Assembly (NCBI GenBank): GCA_023425865.1
Contig: JAFABV010000017.1
Coordinates: forward strand, 1 to 12,754
DNA length: 12,754 nucleotides
Source: Bacteroidota bacterium
GTDB taxonomy: Bacteria > Bacteroidota > Bacteroidia > Bacteroidales > Bacteroidaceae
Direction of reading: 5' to 3'
A model generated the notes under the pieces. That model worked only from the letters and a program-made list of their open reading frames with translations, was not told the origin of the DNA and searched no databases. The translations under genes and the position numbers were made by a program. Below are positions 5,860 through 12,229 of this stretch, one piece after another. Numbering within the stretch: the stretch's first letter is position 1; each line of letters begins with the position of its first letter.

Positions 5860-6846
5860 TTAACTATTTATAGGTAAACTTTTTATCCAATCTAGCATAT
5901 CTTCCATATTCCATATATAGTAAAATATTAAGTCATATACATCTTCCAATGTTTTGCCGCTTAAAACAGGTAGATCATACATACTACCACCATGAGCTAT
6001 TCTATTCCTAATGTCATTTATCTCTAGTAATATACAATAATATTCATTTTGTTCTTCTTTGAGTGATTTTCCTGTTAGAATATGTAGTCCCAAATGAAAG
6101 TATTTATCTATATAACCTTTTACACTATCTAAAGCCTGCTTTTTAATTCCATTTGATGTTGCTAATGTTTTTATAAACGACTCTGTTGCCATGGCTAAGT
6201 GCATAATAGACATTTCAAATAAACCATTTTCTAGAAAAGTATTACTATATCTTATAAGTTCATCAACAATATCATGTTCGGACTTACTGAAATTAGACTT
6301 TATTTTTTCTAGTGATTTAGCATCTAAAACTCTTGCAACATTCATAGAATCTAAATTATATTTAATATTTTTATTTTCATCGTAAATGAAAAAATAATAA
6401 GGTACTATAATAGAATCTCCATTATATAACTGGTTTATATATAAATTATCTATTACTCTATAATAGGCATTAACGAATTTATTAATTCTTTCTCCGACAT
6501 AGTGAGTAATTTGTTTGTTAAAGTGAAAAAATTCGGTTGTTGTTACCCCATTATCGCTAAAATAGTCGTCTTCAATTATAGCTTCAACTTCAACCTTTAA
6601 GAATTCATAAAAATTCGAATTCTTCTCCTTTGTAAATGATAATTTAGTTTCGTCGATTATTATATTAGTATTATGGTCTATATCTTTACCTATAGCCAAA
6701 TGGAATGGTAGCTTTAATAACCATATACATTTTCCTATCATAATAGCCTCACTTATAAACATAGTATCATCATATGTCAATTCGACAATTATAAATAAAT
6801 AACCTTCAATGATTCTTGAAAGAAATAATTTGTAAGGAGAAAACAT
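5860..6846 (-). CDS. HEPN-motif protein, possible defence or abortive-infection RNase
   Basis: A 328-residue protein (from ATG 6846) with no transmembrane segment. The C-terminal third (about 185-325) is helical and contains LLEINDIRNRIAHGG, whose R280-N281...H285 fits the Rx4H HEPN ribonuclease motif with the usual polar residue after Arg. An upstream helix, LFEMSIMHLAMATESFIKTL, is typical of Apea/AbiV-like HEPN domains. The N-terminal 180 residues are unrecognised. HEPN proteins cut RNA in abortive-infection and toxin systems, but non-catalytic HEPN proteins also exist. No clear Shine-Dalgarno precedes ATG 6846 or the TTG at 6852, and the frame is closed just upstream, so expression may be weak or the start damaged. 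It lies between the membrane protein and an RHH regulator on the same strand. Confidence 0.62.
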   Translation of the reverse strand: MFSPYKLFLSRIIEGYLFIIVELTYDDTMFISEAIMIGKCIWLLKLPFHLAIGKDIDHNTNIIIDETKLSFTKEKNSNFYEFLKVEVEAIIEDDYFSDNGVTTTEFFHFNKQITHYVGERINKFVNAYYRVIDNLYINQLYNGDSIIVPYYFFIYDENKNIKYNLDSMNVARVLDAKSLEKIKSNFSKSEHDIVDELIRYSNTFLENGLFEMSIMHLAMATESFIKTLATSNGIKKQALDSVKGYIDKYFHLGLHILTGKSLKEEQNEYYCILLEINDIRNRIAHGGSMYDLPVLSGKTLEDVYDLIFYYIWNMEDMLDWIKSLPINS

Positions 6847-7001
6847 TGACAATGATTAGCAATAAACACACCTACTCCCACAGCAATGTTATTACGAACG
6901 AATGTTCTGTAAAAATATTGCCAAAAATTAATACCTTTGAAAGACTTGCTATAAGAGTGTTCTATGACTTGTGTAAATTTGACGATTTTCTACAAAAATG
7001 A
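6846..7001 (+). CDS. Candidate 51-residue small protein, doubtful
   Basis: AAGGAG (6834-6839) lies 6 nt before TTG 6846 and 12 nt before ATG 6852. The frame then runs to a stop at 6999-7001 (MTMISNKHTYSHSN..., ending FYDLCKFDDFLQK). It overlaps the start of the minus-strand HEPN gene by one base. I recognise no family and see no clear promoter. It is listed because of the well-placed ribosome binding site; a chance ORF is equally likely. Confidence 0.28.
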   Translation: MTMISNKHTYSHSNVITNECSVKILPKINTFERLAIRVFYDLCKFDDFLQK

Positions 7002-7002
7002 C

Positions 7003-7027
7003 TGAAATCTGTAAAGCATTGATTTCA
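7003..7027. repeat. Inverted repeat TGAAATC/GATTTCA
   Basis: TGAAATC (7003-7009) and GATTTCA (7021-7027) form a 7-bp stem with an 11-nt loop in the gap between the HEPN gene start and the RHH gene end. On the minus strand this is downstream of the RHH gene, so it may be a weak terminator or an operator for the HEPN gene. No T-run is seen. Confidence 0.35.
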
Positions 7028-7063
7028 CAATGTTTTGTCGAACACTATCCGAGAGTATATAGG

Positions 7064-7255
7064 TTAATTGTTTATTTCTGATTCATCAAGATTATTCAAA
7101 GCAAATTCAAGACAAATATTAATAACTTCATTTCTGGAGCGGCTAGTGTCGGTTGCTATTTTATCTAGCTTTTTCATAATATCATTCTTTATCCTTATGC
7201 TGAATATACTGTAGTCATCTTCTTTTCTCGTAATTTTAAGCTTTCTATCCTTCAT
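7064..7255 (-). CDS. Ribbon-helix-helix (Arc/MetJ/CopG-like) DNA-binding protein
   Basis: A 63-residue protein. The strand YSIFSIRIKNDIMKKLDKIA (about 15-34) is followed by a turn DTSRSRN and a second helix EVINICLEFALNNL, the standard ribbon-helix-helix arrangement. These proteins dimerise through the N-terminal strand and bind short inverted repeats. A perfect repeat AACCAAAT/ATTTGGTT flanks its -10 box, so self-repression is likely. ATG 7255 gives 11 nt from AAGGA; a TTG at 7261 lies only 5 nt away and is the alternative. It is the first gene of the minus-strand group and may also control the HEPN and membrane genes. An antitoxin role for the HEPN protein is possible but unproven. Confidence 0.75.
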   Translation of the reverse strand: MKDRKLKITRKEDDYSIFSIRIKNDIMKKLDKIATDTSRSRNEVINICLEFALNNLDESEINN

Positions 7256-7260
7256 ACTCA

Positions 7261-7306
7261 ACCAAATCCTTATATTTTATATTTGGTTAAATTTTATGTG
7301 TGCAAT
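7261..7306 (-). promoter_or_regulatory. Promoter and probable operator of the RHH gene
   Basis: On the minus strand TTGCAC (7306-7301), an 18-nt spacer and TATAAA (7282-7277) form a promoter. A perfect 8-bp inverted repeat, AACCAAAT (plus strand 7261-7268) with ATTTGGTT (7282-7289), brackets the -10 box and the ribosome binding site. This placement is typical of an autorepressor operator. Confidence 0.6.
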
Positions 7307-7416
7307 CAATATTAATATATGTTAAAATTTATAACATAAAATAAATGCAATAATATTTATTTTAATAATTTGTATAAAAATATATAATATAACTGTAAAT
7401 GCAAGGAGGATTATAA

Positions 7417-8658
7417 ATGAAAAAATCAAAAGTAAAGATATTTATATTGGTAGGTTTATTATTAGTAGCTGGTTTCTTAGTGCAAAATACATATGGAAGT
7501 AGTTTTAAAGTATCTCAAACGTATAATATATATTTAAACAATGAAGAACTACAGAATGTACCAAATGCATGTATTGCTGATAATGGAGAAACTTATATTG
7601 CTTTAAAAAAAGAAATATTTGACCGATACAATATATCATTTGGATATAACACAAAATATAATGGTTTTGTAATTAATGATTATGCAACTGGAAATATTAT
7701 TTATATTTTAACTGGAATAAATTATATCGGATTAAATCATATCAAAACTATCACCTATAGCCTTAATTATAGTTCTTATGAACTTGAACCAGTATTGTAT
7801 GGCTCTGATAAGGAAGTAATAGAGCCTATTAAAAATCCATATATATATGAAAGTAATTGTGGGTACATATCTTCAACAATTTTGAATAAAATATTGGGTT
7901 TTGATATTAAATTAGATGGCAATAGTTTGTATATTGAAAGAAAGTTAATTAATTCTAATAGTTTATACTATAAGTCTATTGTTAATAACGTCATTGATAA
8001 GAGTATCTATAATAATGAAGATATTGAAGAACTATATATTAATTTGCTGAAACAAATTAGCAATGCTAATTCATACCCTTTACAAGATGGGTTTAGTATG
8101 ATACATGACTTAAAAAAATTATACTCAGAAAAAGCCAAAACATATTGGATTAGACGAGATGCTATTGATTTATATAGTTTAAAAACAAATAAAATATTAT
8201 ACAAACAAGTGCCAGACTTCTTTTTAAAACTTAAAATAGAAGACCTAATAATTAGAAATGAAAAATATAAAACGGATATAGGTGTTTTTGATAAACAAAT
8301 TGATGTATTATCATCAAAAATATATTTTACTACAACTTATAAGAATAATAAGTGCTATTTCGATACTCTTGGATATATTTATAAAGATAACCAAACTGAT
8401 AAATTCCTAAAAAAGTACTTTACACAAGACCCAACTAAACTTTTTAGGCTAACAGAACTTCAATGGAAAAATTTAAATAGTAAAGGTTTATATCAAGGTA
8501 TGACTAAAGAAGCATTTTTGTTATATATGGGGTCTTATCCAGAAGACACCAATACAACAGTTGTTGGTGGGTCTACTATTGAACAGTTAATATATTACAA
8601 CTATAGTTGTTTTTACTATTTTAAAAACGGAATATTAACTTCATGGCAATTTTCATAA
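7417..8658 (+). CDS. Secreted or membrane-anchored protein with stalk-like and BamE-like domains
   Basis: A 413-residue exported protein. Residues 1-28 are a signal peptide or anchor (KKSKVK then IFILVGLLLVAGFLV). Residues about 34-85 (YNIYLNNEELQN...TYIALKKEIF) and 140-173 match the copper-amine-oxidase-N-like stalk repeats common on clostridial surfaces. The last about 60 residues, with LYQGMTKEAFLLYMGSYPED and ending FKNGILTSWQF, match the small BamE/SmpA-like domain often found at the end of such proteins. No catalytic motif is evident. It has an excellent ribosome binding site (AAGGAGG, 8 nt before ATG 7417) and a very AT-rich upstream region, so it is probably transcribed alone. It is not a known plasmid maintenance function and looks like cargo altering the cell surface. 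Confidence 0.72.
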   Translation: MKKSKVKIFILVGLLLVAGFLVQNTYGSSFKVSQTYNIYLNNEELQNVPNACIADNGETYIALKKEIFDRYNISFGYNTKYNGFVINDYATGNIIYILTGINYIGLNHIKTITYSLNYSSYELEPVLYGSDKEVIEPIKNPYIYESNCGYISSTILNKILGFDIKLDGNSLYIERKLINSNSLYYKSIVNNVIDKSIYNNEDIEELYINLLKQISNANSYPLQDGFSMIHDLKKLYSEKAKTYWIRRDAIDLYSLKTNKILYKQVPDFFLKLKIEDLIIRNEKYKTDIGVFDKQIDVLSSKIYFTTTYKNNKCYFDTLGYIYKDNQTDKFLKKYFTQDPTKLFRLTELQWKNLNSKGLYQGMTKEAFLLYMGSYPEDTNTTVVGGSTIEQLIYYNYSCFYYFKNGILTSWQFS

Positions 8659-8676
8659 GATTTGTTAGTTAATTAT

Positions 8677-8790
8677 AGTATCGAAAAGTATACTTTATAA
8701 GACTAAAGAATTTGCTTTTAATTTTAGTATCAAAAAGTACACACTAAATATTTTGAGAAGTATCAATAAAAGTGTTGACATTTTGATACT
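8677..8790. repeat. res: res-like site: three AGTATC subsites upstream of the resolvase
   Basis: Three inverted-repeat units lie in the gap before the resolvase. They are AGTATCGAAAAGTATACT (8677-8694), AGTATCAAAAAGTACAC (8726-8742), and a wider pair AGTATC (8759-8764) with GATACT (8785-8790). Three unequal subsites next to the gene are the layout of a Tn3-type res site. The third overlaps the resolvase promoter, which implies autorepression. Confidence 0.65.
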
Positions 8791-8803
8791 GATTTATTAT
8801 ACT
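8775..8803 (+). promoter_or_regulatory. Consensus sigma-A promoter of the resolvase
   Basis: TTGACA (8775-8780), a 17-nt spacer, then TATACT (8798-8803). Part of the third res-like subsite lies in the spacer. Confidence 0.78.
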
Positions 8804-8835
8804 TTAGATATAGTAATTAATTGGAGGTAATGGAA

Positions 8836-9477
8836 ATGTCTAATGTATATGGGTATCATAGAACGTCAACAACAGAGCAACATCTTGATAGAGGCATCAC
8901 AGCAATAAAGGATTATTGCGAAACGAATAATATAACCCTTACTGAAATGTTCACAGACCAACAGACAGGTAAAAACTTTAATAGACCTGACTATCAAGCA
9001 ATGAAGAGGATAGCAAAGAGCAAGGGAGATATTATTATTCTTTCTGAACTTGACCGCCTTGGAAGAAATAAAGAGGACACATTAAAGGAGCTTCAGCATT
9101 ATAAATCTTTAGGTGTAAGGGTTATGATATTGGAGATACCTACAACATTGGCTGATTACTCTAATATGGATAATTCAATGGCTACTATGATAATGGAAAC
9201 TATAAATAATATGTTAATTGAAATGTATGCCACATTCGCACATGCTGAGATGCAGAAGAGGGAGAAACGGCAATCAGAAGGTATACAAGCTAAAAAAGAC
9301 CGTGGAGAATGGGAAGATTACGGCAGACCCAAAGCTATAGATTATAAAGTATTTGCAAAAGAATATCAGAAAGTGAAAGAAGGAATATTAAAACCGTTTG
9401 AGTGCATGAAACAACTAGGATTAACTAAGCCTACCTTCTATAGATATAAGAAACAGTTTGAAGCACAGCAGGGATAA
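8836..9477 (+). CDS. Small serine resolvase/invertase
   Basis: A 213-residue serine recombinase of the resolvase size class. The catalytic N-terminal domain carries YGYHRTSTTEQ with nucleophile Ser11 and Arg9, then ELDRLGRN with Arg74 and Arg77. A long dimer-forming helix follows (about 108-140: AEMQKREKRQSEGIQ). The C-terminal HTH (about 188-208: CMKQLGLTKPTFYRYKK) binds DNA. ATG 8836 is chosen because GGAGG lies 8 nt upstream; the ATG at 8830 is too close to the Shine-Dalgarno. With the three repeats just upstream, the likely job is resolving multimers of this circular element, although an invertase or transposon-resolvase role is not excluded. A terminator follows at once, so it is a single-gene unit. 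Confidence 0.88.
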   Translation: MSNVYGYHRTSTTEQHLDRGITAIKDYCETNNITLTEMFTDQQTGKNFNRPDYQAMKRIAKSKGDIIILSELDRLGRNKEDTLKELQHYKSLGVRVMILEIPTTLADYSNMDNSMATMIMETINNMLIEMYATFAHAEMQKREKRQSEGIQAKKDRGEWEDYGRPKAIDYKVFAKEYQKVKEGILKPFECMKQLGLTKPTFYRYKKQFEAQQG

Positions 9478-9492
9478 TAAACCCTGCTTTTT
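9468..9492 (+). terminator. Rho-independent terminator of the resolvase gene
   Basis: GCAGGG (9468-9473) pairs with CCCTGC (9482-9487) across an 8-nt loop and is followed by TTTTT. The stem overlaps the last codons of the resolvase. Confidence 0.85.
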
Positions 9493-9493
9493 C

Positions 9494-9626
9494 TTTGCCC
9501 ATAGGTGGGCGGTATGAATACATCCATTTGTAACTTTTGTATTGCTTCAGGCATCAAGGCACATCTGTAACCACAGGAAAGTTATTTTTTATCGGCGAAT
9601 ACATTTATTCTGGTGTGGAGATATAT
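9494..9626. other. Compact structured non-coding segment, unidentified
   Basis: This stretch is clearly richer in G and C than its surroundings and has several inverted repeats: GCCCA...TGGGC (around 9498-9510), CTGT/ACAG with loop AACC (9565-9576), and a longer-range TAACTTT/AAAGTTA pair (9531-9537, 9578-9584). GAATACAT occurs twice (9516 and 9597). No convincing ORF fits. Candidates are a small RNA, a single-strand or double-strand origin, or a recombination remnant. It does not match a riboswitch I know. Confidence 0.4.
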
Positions 9627-9651
9627 TAATTTGTCAAGATATTTTTTGAGC

Positions 9652-9715
9652 AATAATTTTAAAACTTTAAATTATTTAAAATATATAATTTAAAAATTTT
9701 ATTATATGAAAATTC
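9652..9715. other. Extremely AT-rich segment with inverted repeat
   Basis: Over about 60 bp there are almost no G or C bases. It contains the perfect repeat TTTAAATTA (9666-9674) and TAATTTAAA (9686-9694). It may act as a DNA-unwinding element of an origin or as an UP element for the promoter just downstream. Confidence 0.4.
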
Positions 9716-9719
9716 ATTG

Positions 9720-9747
9720 TTGAAAAAGTTTAAAACTAGAGTATAAT
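9720..9747 (+). promoter_or_regulatory. Promoter of the HTH-led operon
   Basis: TTGAAA (9720-9725), a 16-nt spacer, then a perfect TATAAT (9742-9747), with AT-rich DNA upstream. An overlapping TTGTTG (9717-9722) gives 19-nt spacing. Confidence 0.6.
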
Positions 9748-9768
9748 AAAGATGTGGGAGGCGAGCAA

Positions 9769-10371
9769 ATGGCAAACAATGCAAAGTATCTGATAGAGAA
9801 GTTTGGATGTGTAAAAAAAGATGTTGCCGAATATTTAGGAATCTCGATTCAATCATTGAGTGCAATGTTTAATAGTGATAATCCTCGGAAATATTGTGAT
9901 AAATTAGCTGAGTATTTGAAAATTAATTCAGAATACATTACTAAAGAACTAGATGAAAAGGATGAGAGAAATATTCTGCTGGATCATTATGGAATAACTA
10001 GTACAAGCACATATAGGGAAGACTTTATATTGTTAAAAACAGATAAGGAAATAACGGTCCCTGAATTAATATCTTCACTTGACGATTGGAATCATAGACA
10101 AATTGAAAGTATTCATATTCGTATTTTAACTAAGGGGTTAAAGCTACCTTACATACTCTTAAGGGAGGCAGAGATAAGATTGATTAATAATCAGATATTG
10201 ATGCGGTCTATTAGAGATTGGAATGAGGTGGAGTTTTCTACAAGCCTTATAAATAGGGTTATTTCAAGAAAAGAAGATAAAAATCTTAAGCATATTTTTA
10301 TTGAACTTAAAAATTCACTAACATTTGAAATTGCAATAAATTATGTTGCAAGATATGGAGAGGAGACCTGA
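9769..10371 (+). CDS. XRE-like HTH regulator with unknown C-terminal domain
   Basis: A 200-residue protein. Residues about 16-50 form an HTH: KKDVAEYLGISIQSLSAMF, then the third-helix region RKYCDKLAEYLKI. This resembles phage-repressor (XRE) folds. The remaining 140 residues are helical and not recognised (DDWNHRQIESIHIRILTKGLKLP near 110-130). ATG 9769 is chosen because GGGAGG lies 7 nt upstream; a GTG five codons earlier overlaps the Shine-Dalgarno. It heads an operon with the next gene, which begins 2 nt after its stop. It may regulate this operon, the int/xis side or copy number; no operator was identified. Confidence 0.68.
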   Translation: MANNAKYLIEKFGCVKKDVAEYLGISIQSLSAMFNSDNPRKYCDKLAEYLKINSEYITKELDEKDERNILLDHYGITSTSTYREDFILLKTDKEITVPELISSLDDWNHRQIESIHIRILTKGLKLPYILLREAEIRLINNQILMRSIRDWNEVEFSTSLINRVISRKEDKNLKHIFIELKNSLTFEIAINYVARYGEET

Positions 10372-10373
10372 AA

Positions 10374-11276
10374 ATGAAAGAGTATTTGGTAGTATCAAGA
10401 ATGGTTTCAAATTACAAACAGTATGACGATATTTCAAGAAATATTTTTCGTTTAATAAATCTTCAAGAAAATAAGTTAGGGTACTATCAGGAGAAAAATA
10501 ATAAATATAGGATTTATAATGTTGTATTCAAGGATTCTGATGGATTTGACAGTGAAATAAATTGTTTCTTTGATGATAAACATAAAACAATAAATTCTAT
10601 TTGGGATTTAGAAAAGTACCTTGCCAATGCTGTAGATGAAAATGGATTTAATAGAAAGTATGTTGATGAGTTGTTGGAAGATGATAACGAATATATAAGA
10701 GAATTTTTTAAGTGCCATTTTCCTGAGATTGATGTAGATGATTTCCGAATGATAAAAACAAATTATAGGCAAATCAAAACGTATAACGAAAATGTTGTTC
10801 CTTTATCTGACAAAGAAATATCTGAAATTGAAGAACGTTTTTGGAATAGCGGAAAGTATTCAGTAGAGATATTACATAAAAAATTAGGAGTTAAAATTTC
10901 TTACGATGGCATTGAACAATTTTGGGATGCAGATGAAATTAGAGAATTAATCAAGTCAAAAGAAATGGAATTGAATATTTTAGGAGTTAAAAAACTATAT
11001 TGCTACGAGGCTATGAAAGATAACTACTTTCAAGGATACTGTCTGACAACAAATTTAGATGAAGCAAAAAGTGGAAGAAATTACTGGTTAGCCAGCTTAG
11101 AAGAGGTAGGAGAGGCTATGTCACATGTAATTAATGAGTTTTCAGGTATCATATTTATGCTAGAGGACGGAATTTTCAAAGTCAAAGATATATATAATTT
11201 TTACTCTGATGAACTAGATGAACTAGGATTCTGTGACGGAGAAGATTACCACCCATATCTAGAAAAAATGAATTAA
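10374..11276 (+). CDS. Acidic protein of unknown function, second gene of the HTH operon
   Basis: A 300-residue soluble, strongly acidic protein that I do not recognise. It lacks a signal peptide and membrane segments. Segments of note are an acidic stretch YVDELLEDDNEYIREFF (about 93-110), a possible small helical unit LSDKEISEIEERFWNSGKYSVEILHKKL (144-171), and a C-terminal part NYWLASLEEVGEAMSHVINEF (237-257) ending in acidic residues. ATG 10374 lies 2 nt after the regulator's stop, with GAGGAG overlapping that gene's last codons, so the two are translationally coupled. The acidic character could suit an anti-restriction or DNA-mimic role, but nothing specific supports that. Confidence 0.6.
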   Translation: MKEYLVVSRMVSNYKQYDDISRNIFRLINLQENKLGYYQEKNNKYRIYNVVFKDSDGFDSEINCFFDDKHKTINSIWDLEKYLANAVDENGFNRKYVDELLEDDNEYIREFFKCHFPEIDVDDFRMIKTNYRQIKTYNENVVPLSDKEISEIEERFWNSGKYSVEILHKKLGVKISYDGIEQFWDADEIRELIKSKEMELNILGVKKLYCYEAMKDNYFQGYCLTTNLDEAKSGRNYWLASLEEVGEAMSHVINEFSGIIFMLEDGIFKVKDIYNFYSDELDELGFCDGEDYHPYLEKMN

Positions 11277-11310
11277 CATTTTAACTAAAGTGATGAAAGG
11301 AGATAAATGT

Positions 11311-11541
11311 ATGAAAATAAGAACATATGAAATTAGTAAATCCAAACTAGGCAAGAAATTAGGACAAATCTTTACTGGACAGCGTGACAAAAACTATAAG
11401 TATTTAAATGAAGCATATTTGGATGGACAAATTCCTATTTTGATTGAGACTAATATAAGACATGATTTGTGGGATAAGGTATGCAATGACACATTAACAC
11501 AAGCTGAAAGGTTTGAATTAGCCTTACAAGGAATTATATAG
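11311..11541 (+). CDS. Small protein of unknown function, third gene of the HTH operon
   Basis: A 76-residue, mixed-charge protein of no family that I recognise (MKIRTYEISKSKLGKKLGQI..., ending QAERFELALQGII). ATG 11311 has AAAGGAG 8 nt upstream; an earlier GTG frame start at 11290 overlaps the Shine-Dalgarno and is unlikely. The 34-nt gap to the gene before it and the absence of an intervening promoter place it in the same operon. Confidence 0.6.
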   Translation: MKIRTYEISKSKLGKKLGQIFTGQRDKNYKYLNEAYLDGQIPILIETNIRHDLWDKVCNDTLTQAERFELALQGII

Positions 11542-11556
11542 TACATTTTTTATCAT

Positions 11557-11574
11557 ATAAAATCATCATTTTAT
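11557..11574 (+). terminator. Weak terminator-like hairpin after the HTH operon
   Basis: ATAAAAT (11557-11563) and ATTTTAT (11568-11574) form a perfect 7-bp AT-only stem with a 4-nt loop, followed by TTCTAAAA. The absence of G-C pairs makes it weak. Confidence 0.4.
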
Positions 11575-11600
11575 TTCTAAAATCAAGTCTTGAAACCTAA

Positions 11601-11630
11601 TTGTATAGTCGGTTAGAGACTAGATATATT
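11601..11630 (+). promoter_or_regulatory. Possible promoter of the rep leader region
   Basis: TTGTAT (11601-11606), an 18-nt spacer, then TATATT (11625-11630), just ahead of a very strong ribosome binding site at 11642. The -35 box is imperfect. Confidence 0.4.
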
Positions 11631-11658
11631 ATTACCATTTTAGGAGGTGATATAATAC

Positions 11659-11688
11659 ATGAAAAGCTTTAAAACTGAATATGGGTAG
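11659..11688 (+). CDS. 9-codon leader ORF with near-perfect Shine-Dalgarno
   Basis: AGGAGGTGAT (11642-11651) is a 10-nt match to the usual anti-Shine-Dalgarno and stands 7 nt before ATG 11659. The ORF is only M-K-S-F-K-T-E-Y-G, stopping at 11686-11688. Its end overlaps the start of the next small ORF (ATG 11681). Either it is a leader peptide coupling translation to that ORF, or a frameshift has shortened one larger gene. Confidence 0.45.
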   Translation: MKSFKTEYG

Positions 11689-11878
11689 CAATGAAATTCA
11701 TGCTCAAATAGGGATTATATCGGGGTATGTACGTTTGTTAAGTGATGCCAAAAAAAAGACTCCTTACACTTACTACATACACAAAGAAATAAGTCTGAAT
11801 TTTAAATTGATAAATATTTATATTGAGTTTAATGTCGGCAACATTAATATTATCAAATGTAAGTCACATAGTCAATAA
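11681..11878 (+). CDS. Small ORF overlapping the leader peptide, unknown function
   Basis: 65 residues (MGSNEIHAQIGIISGYVRLL... ending CKSHSQ) in the +1 frame relative to the 9-codon leader, which it overlaps by 8 nt. It has no Shine-Dalgarno of its own, so expression would need coupling to the leader or a +1 ribosomal shift. I recognise no family. It precedes rep and could be a copy-control gene by position only. Confidence 0.38.
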   Translation: MGSNEIHAQIGIISGYVRLLSDAKKKTPYTYYIHKEISLNFKLINIYIEFNVGNINIIKCKSHSQ

Positions 11879-11983
11879 AAAATTAAATTCATTTCTCTAA
11901 AAATATTCCCTCAGAGTAACAAGTTAATACTGTACATTGAAAATTTTATAGAACCTTTTGTAATAGGTCTTCTATGTCCAATT

Positions 11984-12044
11984 ATCAGTATATTCATAAT
12001 CGATTATACCATGTACTGATGGTAAGGGGGCTTTATGTCCCCTT
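11984..12044 (+). promoter_or_regulatory. Probable attenuator upstream of rep: nested palindromes and a terminator
   Basis: ATCAGTA (11984-11990) pairs with TACTGAT (12014-12020) and encloses a perfect 12-bp palindrome, ATAATCGATTAT (11996-12007). Directly after comes a terminator-like stem AAGGGG (12024-12029) with CCCCTT (12039-12044), a 9-nt loop, then CAAATTTTTC. A terminator 186 nt before the rep start, next to larger pairing elements, is the layout of transcriptional attenuation control of plasmid rep genes. No antisense RNA promoter is certain. Confidence 0.5.
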
Positions 12045-12073
12045 CAAATTTTTCTACAGTGAAATTTATATTA

Positions 12074-12099
12074 AAAGCAGGTTTATAGAATTCTGCCTT
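12074..12099. promoter_or_regulatory. Second hairpin in the rep leader
   Basis: AAAGCAG (12074-12080) and CTGCCTT (12093-12099) can form a 7-bp stem with one mismatched or G-T position. Read on the minus strand it is followed by TTTAATAT, so it might end a counter-transcript. Otherwise 12100-12229 shows no clear element, and the ribosome binding site AAAGGAT (12208-12214) is unusually far (15 nt) from the rep ATG. Confidence 0.35.
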
Positions 12100-12229
12100 A
12101 TATTGTAATGCTTTAAATAAGTGTCAGAATTGTTCAAAAAATTACATTAAATTTGCCCTCAAATATAGTAAATATCAATATTACAGGACATTTGAAAATT
12201 ATTAAGAAAGGATTAGATTTAGTTACATA

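Noticed and set aside
8677..8790. AGTATC repeats as a CRISPR array
   Set aside because: The repeats are too short, unevenly spaced and palindromic, which fits recombinase or operator sites and not CRISPR.
9476..9584. Minus-strand peptide-like readings across the structured segment
   Set aside because: Two minus frames look protein-like for about 30 residues, but both are bounded by stops, lack a ribosome binding site and run through the resolvase terminator.
9659..9865. Minus-strand ORF of 68 codons at the operon promoter
   Set aside because: It runs antisense to the HTH gene start and through the extremely AT-rich segment, with no ribosome binding site.
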